Program-made: the position numbers and the translations under genes | Assembly: GCA_031363085.1 (NCBI GenBank) | Contig: JANLTU010000041.1 | Coordinates: 1 to 31,861, forward strand | Source of the DNA: UBA6921 sp031363085 | Lineage (GTDB): Bacteria; Pseudomonadota; Gammaproteobacteria; SG8-11 | Length of the DNA: 31,861 bases | Direction: 5' to 3' | The notes under the pieces: generated by a model | Databases searched by the model: none | Told to the model about the DNA's origin: nothing | Seen by the model: only the letters and a program-made list of their open reading frames with translations | Shown here: positions 16,487-25,001 of the stretch, piece after piece | Layout: every line of letters starts with the position of its first letter | How positions within the stretch are numbered: the first letter of the stretch is position 1

Positions 16487-17713
16487 ATGCGAACCAACGC
16501 CAAACAAAAAGCCTCCAAACGCGCCGCGCCGGTTCGGGCGGTTAAAAAACCTGCCGTCCCGGCCACGCCGCGCGTGCTCATTATCGACGACTCCAAGCTC
16601 GCACGTGCTGCCATTCGCATGGTGCTCGAAGGCGAATTCGAAGTGGTTGAGGCGGAAGACGGCGAACAAGGCTGGAAGGTGTTGCGCGGCGATGACCGCA
16701 TTCGCGTGGTGATCACCGATGCCAACATGCCGGTGCTGGACGGTTACGGGCTGATCGAACGCATCCGGCAACAACCCGAGGAATGGTTGCGCCGCATTCC
16801 CATTGTGATGGTCACCAGCGCCGAAGAAAAAGCCGCGCGGGTGCGTGCGCTGGAATTAGGCGTCACCGACTTCTTCAACAAGCCGGTCTACAAGACGGTG
16901 TTTCTCGACAAGGTGCGCACGCATGTGCACCTTGGTCAGACCACACGCAAACTGATCGAGACTTCCACGGCGCTGGCCGATGAAGGCGCGATTGATCCGG
17001 TCACGCACCTCAATAGCCAGCGCTATTTTCTGGAACGCATCGCGCAAGATTTAGCCTATGCAAAACGCCACTCGCAAAATCTGTCGTCGATCTTTCTGGA
17101 AATCGACCAGTTCGACGAGCTCACGCTGCGGCATGGCGACGACTTCGCCGAACATCTGCTGTGCTGGTTAGCGGAGCAGCTCAAAGAAACCGCGCGCGCC
17201 GAAGACACCATCGCGCGCATGCAGTCCTCGCGCTTTGTCGTCACCATGATCAACTCCGGGCGGTTGGAAGCGGCAGTGCTGGGTGATCGCCTGCGCAAGC
17301 TCATTACCTCGACCGAATTCATACACCAAAGCACCACCACGCCAATTACCGTGAGCCTGTGTTTGGTATGCGTCGGGCGCGACCCCATCGACACCGTGGA
17401 CGATTTTCTGGAACTTGCGCAACGGCGCCTCACGCGCGCGAAAACCGACGGCGGCAATCTGATGGTTTCCGGCGACACGCCCGAAACACAGTTGGATGAC
17501 GCGATTAAACACTTGGTCATCAACATCGACGATGTATTGCAGATCGCACTGCTCGACGGTGAAAACGGCAGCCGCAGCTTGGCCACGCTGGCGGAACGCG
17601 CGGTGATGATTCTGGAACTTGCCGACAACAATCTGCGCACCGACATGGCCGACGGTCTTCGCTATATCAAAGCCAAATTGGGCAAGGCGATTAAAGACCA
17701 GGGTCTTGGCTGA
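16487..17713 (+). CDS. Response regulator with degenerate GGDEF domain
   Basis: 408 residues. A basic N-terminal tail (about 1-27) precedes a receiver with D34/D35, phosphoacceptor D78 in ITDANMP, T110 and K132. From about 168 the fold follows a diguanylate cyclase: DPVTHLNSQRYF stands for the DxLTGLxNR start and GDDFAEHLLCWLAEQL for the GDxxL helix. However, the catalytic GGDEF is replaced by QSSRF at about 246-250, and the metal-binding DxDxFK segment reads EIDQFDEL. It therefore should not make c-di-GMP. It may bind a partner or act as a phosphorylation-dependent regulator. About 60 extra C-terminal residues form a helical tail. It is divergent from the preceding unknown gene and converges within 6 bp on a histidine phosphatase gene. 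Confidence 0.88.
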   Translation: MRTNAKQKASKRAAPVRAVKKPAVPATPRVLIIDDSKLARAAIRMVLEGEFEVVEAEDGEQGWKVLRGDDRIRVVITDANMPVLDGYGLIERIRQQPEEWLRRIPIVMVTSAEEKAARVRALELGVTDFFNKPVYKTVFLDKVRTHVHLGQTTRKLIETSTALADEGAIDPVTHLNSQRYFLERIAQDLAYAKRHSQNLSSIFLEIDQFDELTLRHGDDFAEHLLCWLAEQLKETARAEDTIARMQSSRFVVTMINSGRLEAAVLGDRLRKLITSTEFIHQSTTTPITVSLCLVCVGRDPIDTVDDFLELAQRRLTRAKTDGGNLMVSGDTPETQLDDAIKHLVINIDDVLQIALLDGENGSRSLATLAERAVMILELADNNLRTDMADGLRYIKAKLGKAIKDQGLG

Positions 17714-17719
17714 ACACGA

Positions 17720-18259
17720 TCAGGCGTCGAATTCAAGCAGCTCGCAATTCCGGAACGATAATGTCAACAACGCCGCCCGGTCGAGACGGCGGAAGTGCGT
17801 CGCGACCACGCGCAAGGTTTCTTCGTGCGCCACCACCAGCAGCGGACGCTCGGGTAACAATTCAAGTACCGCAATAAACGTAAGCACGCGCTGCTGATGT
17901 TCCAGCAAGGTCTCACCGTCGTTGGCGCGCGCATGCCAGGGGTCGTGCGCAATCGCCGCCTCGTAGTCGCGCACCGCTCGACCGTTGCAGCCAGAACGAA
18001 TGTCGTTCAACACCGGCTCAACCTGCATCGGCACGTGGTGAAACTGATTCACTATCGCAGCGGTTTGGTGAGTGCGGGGCAGTTGCGATACGTAAATGCG
18101 ACGTAATGGAATACCGCGCAGTTGTTCGGCGGCCTGCGCCGCCTGTTGCCGACCTAGCTCGGTCAGGTGAACATCATCGCGCGGATCGTCGTTGCATAGG
18201 CGCTGGATATTATAGTTGGTCTGTCCGTGGCGCATAAAAAACAGTGTTATGGTCGGCAT
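17720..18259 (-). CDS. Histidine phosphatase (phosphoglycerate mutase-like) family protein
   Basis: 179 residues. The catalytic RHG motif is at 10-12 (FFMRHGQTNYN), R62 lies in YVSQLPRTHQTA, and the second catalytic histidine H145 is in LLVVAHEETLR. These residues build the phosphohistidine active site of the branch containing CobC, SixA and PhoE-type phosphatases. LNDIRSGCNGR stands where many members have an EIxFGxxEG segment, so the substrate may be unusual. Convergent with the receiver/GGDEF-like gene (6 bp apart) and not in an evident operon. Substrate could be a phospho-metabolite or a phosphohistidine protein; sequence alone does not decide. Confidence 0.88.
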   Translation of the reverse strand: MPTITLFFMRHGQTNYNIQRLCNDDPRDDVHLTELGRQQAAQAAEQLRGIPLRRIYVSQLPRTHQTAAIVNQFHHVPMQVEPVLNDIRSGCNGRAVRDYEAAIAHDPWHARANDGETLLEHQQRVLTFIAVLELLPERPLLVVAHEETLRVVATHFRRLDRAALLTLSFRNCELLEFDA

Positions 18260-18358
18260 CTACAGCGTTTGGCGATGGATTAAATTTCACAGGGCACGGT
18301 ATCTGAAGTCCCGATACTACACGTTAGCCCACACCTATCGCAGTAGAGGAATAGTGAA

Positions 18359-18874
18359 ATGAAATTATCCAAAATGCAGCTCGTCAGCGGAATCATTTTT
18401 GGGGCACTTGGCAGCGGCGCTTATGCCGCACCGGCCTTGATGTCGACGGAATGGGCCAAGTCGGCTTGCGATGCCTGGAATGCGGACATGGTGCTGACTG
18501 ACAAACTGGGCGACTGGATCAAAAACGACAAAGGTCGCGGTTACAAAATCATGCAGGTCTATCGCAGCGACTGTGAAAGCAGCCCTAAAGTTGAGCTGCG
18601 CATCGCCATCAAAGACGGCAAAGCGTGGTGCGCATACGGCGGCGCCGTGGAGCATGCCGAACTCGATGCGGGTGCCGACTACCTGATGCACGCCGAAACC
18701 AAACGCTGGCAGGAAATGGGCGCCGGTGAATACGGCCCGATGAAAGCAATGATGTTCAACCGCCTGAAATTCAGCGGCCCCAAAATGGAAGCCATGGGCA
18801 ACATGGGACCGTTCAGCAACTTCCTGATGCTGGTCGGCAAAGTGGACAGCGATGCGAGCAGTTGCCCGCCGTAG
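18359..18874 (+). CDS. SCP2 sterol-transfer-like exported protein
   Basis: 171 residues with a signal peptide (MKLSKMQLVSGIIFGALGSGAYA). The mature part has EWAKSACDAWNADMVLTDKL, GRGYKIMQVYRSDC, VELRIAIKDGKAWCAYGG, ADYLMHAETKRWQEM and a C-terminal GPMKAMMFNRLKFSGPKME. This matches a periplasmic SCP2-like lipid-binding family that I associate with gammaproteobacteria. The fold binds a hydrophobic ligand such as a fatty acid or hopanoid/sterol. Cysteines in the mature part may form disulfides. It is a monocistronic-looking gene; the next gene starts 134 bp downstream on the same strand. Confidence 0.8.
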   Translation: MKLSKMQLVSGIIFGALGSGAYAAPALMSTEWAKSACDAWNADMVLTDKLGDWIKNDKGRGYKIMQVYRSDCESSPKVELRIAIKDGKAWCAYGGAVEHAELDAGADYLMHAETKRWQEMGAGEYGPMKAMMFNRLKFSGPKMEAMGNMGPFSNFLMLVGKVDSDASSCPP

Positions 18875-19008
18875 CTTCAGTTGCGCGCTGCGGCGTTGCT
18901 GGTGGCGCGCCGATAATTTTCACTGCGACTATTGAACAGGCGGTGCCATCGGTGCGATAAGAGCCGGAATAGCTTTTAGGCAAATGAAGGTTCACGGAGA
19001 TCGTACTT

Positions 19009-19965
19009 ATGGTTCGCAATTCACGGGGCATTAAATTAATGCTGTCCGGCCTGTGCTGGTTAATCGCGAGCTGTCAGGGACAATCCGGCGGCCAGGATAA
19101 CAGCTACTTGAACTTGGCGGTGACCGACGCGCCGGTGGATTTCGCCGTGCAAGTGGTGGTGCAATTCAGCGGTGTTGAAATAAAAAGCGGTAAACAAGTC
19201 ATCACCCTGCGCTTCTGTGAAGACCCCGCCAATCCGGCACTAACCATGGTTAGTACCGGCACCTGTGTGAAAAGCAAACCCGCTGTGATCGACCTGCTGG
19301 CGATGCACAGCGGCAGTAGCGCGCCGTTACTCAGCCGCTATCCACTGAGCGCCGGCCACTACGACGCGGTGCGTTTGCTGGTCGACGCGGCGGCGGGCGT
19401 CGTGGACAGCTACATTGTGCTGGGGCCCGACAGAACCAATCCCAAACTCGAACTTGATCTCCCCAGCGACGCCGAAGCCGGCTTGATACTCAGTGGTGGC
19501 TTCGATGTTTTTGTGGGCGGCACCCGCGACTTGATCATCGACTTCAATCTGCGCAAGTCGGTGCGGCAAGAGGGCGCTGGTATTTACAAAATGCGCCCCG
19601 TGCTGCGCATGGTCGACAAGTCGAAGATCGGCGCCATCGTCGGTGAGGTGTTTGGTACCGACCCGGCCCTGACCGCAACCACCTGTTTTTCGTCGGTGTA
19701 TATCTATTCGGGTTGGAACGCTGTGCCCGGTGATATCGGCAGCAGCACCGGCCCACTGACATCCGCCACGATCAATGTCGTACGGGACGGAAGCGGCTAC
19801 CATTACCCTTATCGGGCCGCGTTCCTCGAAGCCGGTAATTACACAGTGGCCTACACCTGCGAGGCAAACAAAGATGACCCGGCGGTGGATGACGACATCA
19901 CCTTCCTTAGAACCGCCAATGTGACGGTTTCAGCCGGGGTTGAAGGTAATCACAACTTCGAATAG
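19009..19965 (+). CDS. DUF4382-type lipoprotein
   Basis: 318 residues from ATG 19009, preceded by GGAG 9 nt upstream. The N-terminus MVRNSRGIKLMLSGLCWLIASC ends in a lipobox (IASC, Cys22), so the mature protein is probably lipid-anchored. It begins with LNLAVTDAPVDFAVQVVVQFSGVEIKSG, the typical opening of DUF4382 domains, followed by VIDLLAMHSGSSAPLL, LSAGHYDAVRLLVDA and the beta strands of that domain (to about residue 205). The remaining 110 residues form a second beta-rich region with GNYTVAYTC, like a carboxypeptidase-regulatory or SpaA-like fold. Function is unknown; surface or outer-membrane location is inferred. Spacing to the following GIY-YIG gene is 19 bp. Confidence 0.85.
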   Translation: MVRNSRGIKLMLSGLCWLIASCQGQSGGQDNSYLNLAVTDAPVDFAVQVVVQFSGVEIKSGKQVITLRFCEDPANPALTMVSTGTCVKSKPAVIDLLAMHSGSSAPLLSRYPLSAGHYDAVRLLVDAAAGVVDSYIVLGPDRTNPKLELDLPSDAEAGLILSGGFDVFVGGTRDLIIDFNLRKSVRQEGAGIYKMRPVLRMVDKSKIGAIVGEVFGTDPALTATTCFSSVYIYSGWNAVPGDIGSSTGPLTSATINVVRDGSGYHYPYRAAFLEAGNYTVAYTCEANKDDPAVDDDITFLRTANVTVSAGVEGNHNFE

Positions 19966-19984
19966 CTGCGTTGATCAGAAGCGC

Positions 19985-20248
19985 ATGGACGAGCGGCAAG
20001 CGAGCGCCTGGAGTGTTTATATCCTGCGCTGCGCCGACCACACCCTATACACCGGAGTCGCGACCGACGTCGCCGCGCGCGTGTCGAAGCACAACGCCGC
20101 CAAGGGCGCAAAATACACGCGCGGCCGCTTACCCGTAGCCTTGGTTTACCAGGAACCCGCAGCAAGCCACAGTGCCGCGCTGAAACGCGAGCATGCCATC
20201 AAGTGCCTGCCGTTGGCGGCGAAACAGCGCCTGCTCGCCGGGTATTGA
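19985..20248 (+). CDS. GIY-YIG nuclease-like protein (UPF0213 type)
   Basis: 87 residues from ATG 19985; an upstream ATG at 19940 overlaps the lipoprotein gene. The GIY-YIG core is compact: WSVYILRCADHTLYTGVATD, then the arginine helix VAARVSKHN and KGAKYTRGRLPVALVYQE, followed by the family helix ALKREHAIKCL. The YIG half reads YTG, which is common in the small UPF0213/YhbQ-like proteins. These have been linked to DNA repair or nuclease activity, but a biological role is not settled. Lies just after the lipoprotein gene and converges on the DUF2237 gene with a 4-bp gap. Confidence 0.88.
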   Translation: MDERQASAWSVYILRCADHTLYTGVATDVAARVSKHNAAKGAKYTRGRLPVALVYQEPAASHSAALKREHAIKCLPLAAKQRLLAGY

Positions 20249-20252
20249 CAAT

Positions 20253-20630
20253 TCAGCTTAAATCCAGCGCGCGTGATTTAAGGTCTTTCAACGCCACCGC
20301 CTCCAGCGCCCGTTCATGCGTGGCACGCAACACCACACGCGGCGCGGCGCCCGCGTCCAGTGCTTCTTGCCAGCGCGGCGCGCACAAACACCAGCGGTCG
20401 CCGGGGCGTAATCCCGGGAAGCCGTATTCAGGCAGCGGCGTGCTCAGGTCGTTGCCGGCGTTACGGCTGAAATCCAGAAACTCACGCGTGACCTGCACAC
20501 ACACGGTGTGATTGCCGGCATCTTCCGGCCCGGTTTCGCAGGAGCCGCTGCGCGTGAAGCCGGTCATGGGTTTGATCGAGCAAAATTCCAGCGGCTCGCC
20601 GAGAACATTTTTCATTGAGGGTTCAGCCAT
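20253..20630 (-). CDS. DUF2237 family protein
   Basis: About 125 residues from ATG 20630; ATGs at 20642 and 20615 are alternatives. The sequence MKNVLGEPLEFCSIKPMTGF, then GSCETGPEDAGNHTVC, FLDFSRNAGNDLSTPLPE, FPGLRPGDRWCLCAPRWQEAL and VVLRATHERALE follows DUF2237 closely across its whole length. Several conserved cysteines and a tryptophan suggest a metal or redox site, but no function is known. It is divergent from the M14 peptidase gene, with 84 bp between the starts holding both promoters. Confidence 0.9.
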   Translation of the reverse strand: MAEPSMKNVLGEPLEFCSIKPMTGFTRSGSCETGPEDAGNHTVCVQVTREFLDFSRNAGNDLSTPLPEYGFPGLRPGDRWCLCAPRWQEALDAGAAPRVVLRATHERALEAVALKDLKSRALDLS

Positions 20631-20714
20631 GCGCACATGCATCCTTGGTGAGGTAACCGAGAGTTACGGAATATACTCCGTGTCGGCCAACCAAAAAACC
20701 GCTGCGATAAATCC

Positions 20715-21797
20715 ATGACCTCACTGTTTGCCGACACCTATGCCCAGGCGCGCGCGCAGTTTCTGGCCGCCGCCACACGCGCCAACGCACGCACCGCGCG
20801 CCACACCATCGCCGCACGCGGCGCGCAGGGCGAAGAACTCACCCTCGATACCGCCCGCCTGGGCAGCGAGCGCCCCCACACACTGGTGTTGCTCACCAGC
20901 GGCGTGCACGGCGTGGAGGGGTACACGGGCAGCGCGTTGCAACACCTGTGGCTGGCGCAATTTTCTCACGACCTGCCCCCTGGCGTTGGCGTGCTGCTGG
21001 TGCACGCCGTGAATCCGTTCGGCTTCGCCCACGGCCGGCGCGTGAACGAAAACAATGTCGACCTGAACCGCAATGCACTGACCCAGTTTCCCGGCCCGCC
21101 GAATGTCGGTTATCCCAAGCTAAACCGCTGGCTCAACCCCAGCACCCCGGTGCCAGTGCTTGATGATTTTCTGCTGCCCGGCATATGGCATCGCTTACGC
21201 CACGGCAAAGCGGCGCTGCAACAAGCGGTGGCCGGCGGTCAATACGACTTTCCACAGGGTCTGTTTTACGGCGGCGACCACACCCAGGAGTCACTGCGCA
21301 TTGTCGCCGCCATGCTAGCCGACGCCAGCCTGCATGAGGCGCACACACTGCTGCACATCGATTTACACACCGGATTAGGCGAACGCGGCAGCTATGAAAT
21401 GTTACTCGACTACGCACCGAGCTCAGCCGAATTCGCCGCATTCGCACGCTGGTTTGATCCCGCTCACGTAATCAGCGATCACGCTGACAGCGCGGCGAAT
21501 TACGTCGCGTACGGCATGCTCGCGCAGTTAGTCGAACGCACGTTCGCACACGCGCGCACCTACACCACCGTGGTGGACTTCGGCACCACCACAGCCACGC
21601 GCGTGCTCAAAGCACTGCGCGCAGAAAACCGCCTGCATCACCACGGCTGCGCAAACGCCCAGCGCACGACGCGGGTACGCGCCGACCTGCGCGCAGCTTT
21701 TTATCCGCACGACCCAAGCTGGCGCGAAAGCATCCTTGCGCACGGACGTGACATTTTTACGCGGCTGTCGCAAGCGCTTGGAAATGGGCTGAAGTAA
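20715..21797 (+). CDS. M14-type (DUF2817) zinc metallopeptidase
   Basis: 360 residues. The zinc-carboxypeptidase fold is shown by LLTSGVHGVEGYTGSALQ, with probable zinc ligands H65 and E68 (HxxE), VNPFGFAHGRRVNENNVDLNRN at about 99-120, and HIDLHTGLG at 214-222 carrying the third ligand. This is the DUF2817 group of M14-like hydrolases, cytoplasmic because no signal peptide is present; a peptidase or amidase activity is expected. Its last 100 bp have a second, degenerate copy at 27041-27168, on the far side of the CRISPR-Cas locus. The tracrRNA terminator at 21839-21860 lies 42 bp after its stop and, being palindromic, may end this transcript too. Confidence 0.9.
   Translation: MTSLFADTYAQARAQFLAAATRANARTARHTIAARGAQGEELTLDTARLGSERPHTLVLLTSGVHGVEGYTGSALQHLWLAQFSHDLPPGVGVLLVHAVNPFGFAHGRRVNENNVDLNRNALTQFPGPPNVGYPKLNRWLNPSTPVPVLDDFLLPGIWHRLRHGKAALQQAVAGGQYDFPQGLFYGGDHTQESLRIVAAMLADASLHEAHTLLHIDLHTGLGERGSYEMLLDYAPSSAEFAAFARWFDPAHVISDHADSAANYVAYGMLAQLVERTFAHARTYTTVVDFGTTTATRVLKALRAENRLHHHGCANAQRTTRVRADLRAAFYPHDPSWRESILAHGRDIFTRLSQALGNGLK
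21699..21797 (+). repeat. Left copy of locus-flanking direct repeat (3' end of M14 gene)
   Basis: The last 99 bp of the peptidase gene align with 27072-27168 in the same orientation. By hand count about 83 of 99 positions match, including two exact blocks of 23-25 bp (one is CATCCTTGCGCACGGACGTG and its continuation, the other GGCTGTCGCAAGCGCTTGGA and its continuation). The two copies bracket the complete CRISPR-Cas locus. Confidence 0.85.
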
Positions 21798-21825
21798 CGG
21801 GCAACGCGGTAACGAATAACGCGAC

Positions 21826-21948
21826 CAGAAATTAGAAAGCCCCTCGCTTGCGCGAGAGGCTCGGTGGTTTACCCCTGAAGGGGAATATCCTGCGAAGCTT
21901 TCGCTTCTTATTGTGAAAAGCAAGACAGGCATCGGTCAGCTACATACG
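21826..21948 (-). ncRNA. tracrRNA of the type II-C CRISPR system
   Basis: On the minus strand, 21945-21910 pairs with the CRISPR repeat: TGTAGCTGACCGATGCCTG is a 19-nt exact match to the plus-strand repeat, and a looser TTCACAA match follows after a short bulge. Downstream come a short GAAGC-GAAA-GCTTC stem loop (21894-21907), a second CCCC-TTCA-GGGG stem (about 21871-21882), then the terminator stem at 21839-21860 followed by a T-rich tract. This order (anti-repeat, hairpins, intrinsic terminator) is the standard layout of a Cas9 tracrRNA. The 5' end near 21948 is inferred from the promoter; the 3' end from the terminator. It is transcribed away from cas9. Confidence 0.9.
21839..21860 (-). 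terminator. Intrinsic terminator of tracrRNA
   Basis: On the minus strand the stem GCCTCTCGC / GCGAGGGGC (one T-G wobble) closes a GCAA loop and is followed by CTTTCTAATTTCT. As a near-palindrome it may also stop the M14 peptidase transcript from the other side, although the plus-strand U-tract there is poor. Confidence 0.85.
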
Positions 21949-21954
21949 TTGATA

Positions 21955-21983
21955 AACATAGACTACGATCAGGCACATTGCAA
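21955..21983 (-). promoter_or_regulatory. Putative tracrRNA promoter inside the cas9 leader
   Basis: Reading the minus strand, TTGCAA (21983-21978) is followed after exactly 17 nt by TATGTT (21960-21955), a plausible sigma-70 -35/-10 pair (4 of 6 matches each). The expected start, about 7 nt further on, falls just before the anti-repeat. The -35 lies only 12 bp from the cas9 start codon, so tracrRNA and cas9 expression may interfere with each other. Confidence 0.55.
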
Positions 21984-21995
21984 TTAGGGGGCGAC

Positions 21996-24962
21996 ATGGA
22001 CAACGTGACATTAGGGTTGGACCTGGGTACCAATTCCATCGGCTGGGCGCTCGTCGATTACGATGAATATCAACGCCCACAACAACTCATCGATTGCGGT
22101 GTGCGTATTTTTCAAGAAGCGGTCGATCTCAAAACACGGACACCGAAGAATCAGCAGCGCCGCGAAGCGCGCGCGGTACGGCGGCAAACTTCTCGCCGCC
22201 GCAGACGGCGTGAGAAATTGTTGAACCTGCTGGTCCGCAACGGACTCCTTCCCTCCGAAGTACAAACCGAACCGCGCTTGGAAGTTTTGTTTAACGACCT
22301 CGGCGATCCGTATCAATTGCGCAAGAAGGCTTTGGATGGAGCCCTCAGCCCACATGAATTCGGCCGTGCACTCATGCATCTTTGCCACCGGCGCGGCTTC
22401 GTGAGTAATCGTAAAACGGCGTCCAAGGAAGACGGCAAGGTGGTGAAGTCGGCGATCTCGAATCTGGCAAAGCGTATCGGAGAAATCGGCAGCCGTACGC
22501 TCGGAGAATATCTCGCGTACCAACCGAAGAAGCGCGGCGAGTACACCAGTCGCGCGATGTATGAGGGCGAGTTCGAATTGCTGTGGCAGTCGCAGCAACG
22601 TTTTCATCCGCAAGCGCTTACCGCTCCGCTCAAGGCTGCGGTTCATAACACCATCTTTCACCAGCGCCCGCTGAAACTGCAAAAGAACTTGATCGGGAGA
22701 TGTCAGTTCGAACCCAAACGCAAACGTGCAGCGAAGGCTTGGCTTGAAGCACAACGCTTTCGCCTGCTGCAAGATATAAATCACCTACAAATCAAAAACC
22801 CAACGACGCGCGAATATCGAAATTTGTTACCCGAAGAGCGCAGCACCTTGCGCGATACCCTCGAACGCCAGCAAACACTAAGCTGGGACAAGGCGCGCAA
22901 ACTGTTGGGGAGACACTCCGGCGAGATTTTCAATTTGGAGGAAGGGCGTAAGACGGAATTGATTGGCAACCGCACTGCTTACCGGCTGCGCAAGATTCTC
23001 GGCGAACCGTGGGATGAAATGACGCCCGCGCAACAAAACGAACTGACCACCGACATGCTCACGATTGACGATGAGCAAGCACTCATCAAGCGTGCTTTGA
23101 ACCATTGGAAATTCGATCTTCAAACTGCTGAAGAGCTGGCTAAGACTGAGCTGGAGCCGAGCTTTCTACGCCTGTCGCTCAAGGCAATTCGAAAAATCCT
23201 GCCGTTTCTCGAACAAGGCATGACCTATGACAAAGCTTGCGCCGCCGCTGGATACAACCACAGCGATCAATCCAATGAGGCAACGGTCGACTTCCTCGGC
23301 GAACCAGCCAATCTGCGCAATCCCGTGGTGCAAAAGGCATTGTACGAAACACGCAAGGTCGTAAATGCAGTCGTGCGCAAATACGGCAAACCGGCGGTGA
23401 TCCGCATCGAGATGGCCCGCGACATGAAGCTCACGCGACGCCAGCGCGAAGAAGTCATGAAGGAACAGAACAAGCGCAAAAAGGAAAATGAACTGGTGAA
23501 AAAAATACTGCGTGAAGACTTTGGTATTCAGGAACCGAGACGGGCCGACATCCAAAAATACAATCTGTGGAAAGAATGCAAGGAAACTTGCCCATACACC
23601 GGCACACTGATTTCGCCCGTAATGTTGTTCTCCGCCGAAGTCGACGTGGAGCATATCCTCCCCTACAGCCAGTCGCTCGATAATTCATACATGAATAAGA
23701 CACTGTGCATTGCAGAGGAAAATCGTAAACACAAACATAACCGTTTGCCTTACGAGGCGTACCACGCGGACGACAAAAAATACCAAGATATCCTGCAACG
23801 CGTGCGTGACTTTCCGTGGACTAAACGTCGCCGCTTCGAGCAGAAGGAAATCAAAACCGATGACTTCATCAGTCGCCAGCTCAACGACACGCGCTACATC
23901 TGCGTGGAGGTACGGAAATATCTGGCGCAATTGATCGGCTTCAACAACGTGCACGTCAGCAAGGGCGAAGCCACCGCCGCGTTGCGCCATCACTGGAACC
24001 TCAATCGCATCCTCGCAGTTGACGGCGTGCTAGAAAAAAATCGCGGCGACCATCGGCACCATACTATCGACGCCGTGGTCATTGCGCTCACCAGCCGCGC
24101 GCTGTTCCAAAAACTGTCGCGACTTTCCGCGCAGAGCGGCGTGGCGTTGAGCGAGCGTGGCTTTCAACTGGACGAACCGTGGCAAGACTTTTACCGTTCC
24201 ATAGCGCAGCGCATTGAAACTGTGGTCATCTCGCATGCAGCGTCACGCAAAATCACGGATGCGCTGCACGAAGACACTGCTTACGGTTACAGCACCCATG
24301 ACAAGTGCTTTGTATACCGCAAGCGGCTGGACGGAAACATCACGGCGAATGAAATCGCCCGCATCCGGGATAAGAAGCTCAAGGAACTGGTCGAAGCCCG
24401 ACTCAACCAGCATGAGGGCAACATCAAAAAAGCGTTTGGGAATATCAGCGATCCATTACTGCACATCGACGGCATGACGCCGATCCGCACTGTGCGCATC
24501 ACTGCAAACTTCGAACCCACGACCATGCTTGGCATTCATGACAAGACTGGCGTCGCCTACAAATTCTTCAAGTTCGGCAACAACCATCACGTGGAAGTCA
24601 TCGAGTCTGTCGCGACGGGAAAACGTGATTGCCGCTTCGTGAATGCATTTGAGGCGGCCAAACGCGCACGGCGGGACAAGACTCCTGTAACGCAGCGGGA
24701 GTTTGGATCAGAGTGGAAAAGCATCATGTCACTCGCTGTTAATGACATCGTGGAAGTGGCATGCGAAGAGAAGCCAGCTCTCTACCGTGTGCAAAGCTTG
24801 GCAAGTGGAAAACAAATCGAAATTGTCTTGAAGAAACCGAACGATGCCGTATCGGAGAGGAACGCAAGCACGCTACGCATTCGTAACTCGAAAGATACCC
24901 AAAGAATCATTCGCAAACTCACAGTAGATGCCCTGGGCCAACTTTCGCCGTCCAATGGATAA
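21996..24962 (+). CDS. cas9: Cas9 RNA-guided endonuclease, type II-C
   Basis: 988 residues from ATG 21996, behind an AGGGGG ribosome site; an in-frame TTG at 21978 is less likely. Motifs in order: RuvC-I LGLDLGTNSIGWAL with D9; an arginine-rich bridge helix (about 50-75); a recognition lobe; RuvC-II VIRIEMARDM with E472; HNH with VDVEHILPYSQSLDNS (E552-H553) and the following N in MNKTL; RuvC-III HRHHTIDAVVIA with H689 and D692; then a C-terminal PAM-interacting region of about 230 residues. All catalytic positions are present; the HNH pair reads E-H rather than D-H, which I recall in other type II-C enzymes. The small size, lack of csn2 or cas4, and tracrRNA placement fit subtype II-C. It cleaves DNA matching crRNA spacers. 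PAM not deducible here. Confidence 0.97.
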   Translation: MDNVTLGLDLGTNSIGWALVDYDEYQRPQQLIDCGVRIFQEAVDLKTRTPKNQQRREARAVRRQTSRRRRRREKLLNLLVRNGLLPSEVQTEPRLEVLFNDLGDPYQLRKKALDGALSPHEFGRALMHLCHRRGFVSNRKTASKEDGKVVKSAISNLAKRIGEIGSRTLGEYLAYQPKKRGEYTSRAMYEGEFELLWQSQQRFHPQALTAPLKAAVHNTIFHQRPLKLQKNLIGRCQFEPKRKRAAKAWLEAQRFRLLQDINHLQIKNPTTREYRNLLPEERSTLRDTLERQQTLSWDKARKLLGRHSGEIFNLEEGRKTELIGNRTAYRLRKILGEPWDEMTPAQQNELTTDMLTIDDEQALIKRALNHWKFDLQTAEELAKTELEPSFLRLSLKAIRKILPFLEQGMTYDKACAAAGYNHSDQSNEATVDFLGEPANLRNPVVQKALYETRKVVNAVVRKYGKPAVIRIEMARDMKLTRRQREEVMKEQNKRKKENELVKKILREDFGIQEPRRADIQKYNLWKECKETCPYTGTLISPVMLFSAEVDVEHILPYSQSLDNSYMNKTLCIAEENRKHKHNRLPYEAYHADDKKYQDILQRVRDFPWTKRRRFEQKEIKTDDFISRQLNDTRYICVEVRKYLAQLIGFNNVHVSKGEATAALRHHWNLNRILAVDGVLEKNRGDHRHHTIDAVVIALTSRALFQKLSRLSAQSGVALSERGFQLDEPWQDFYRSIAQRIETVVISHAASRKITDALHEDTAYGYSTHDKCFVYRKRLDGNITANEIARIRDKKLKELVEARLNQHEGNIKKAFGNISDPLLHIDGMTPIRTVRITANFEPTTMLGIHDKTGVAYKFFKFGNNHHVEVIESVATGKRDCRFVNAFEAAKRARRDKTPVTQREFGSEWKSIMSLAVNDIVEVACEEKPALYRVQSLASGKQIEIVLKKPNDAVSERNASTLRIRNSKDTQRIIRKLTVDALGQLSPSNG

Positions 24963-25001
24963 GGCAAAATCCAAAAAGGGGCACATTCTTTGCTGGATAG
25001 T

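Noticed and set aside
16349..16774. N-terminal extension of the unknown exported protein frame
   Set aside because: It overlaps the divergent receiver gene, and a signal peptide with a good ribosome site begins at 16348.
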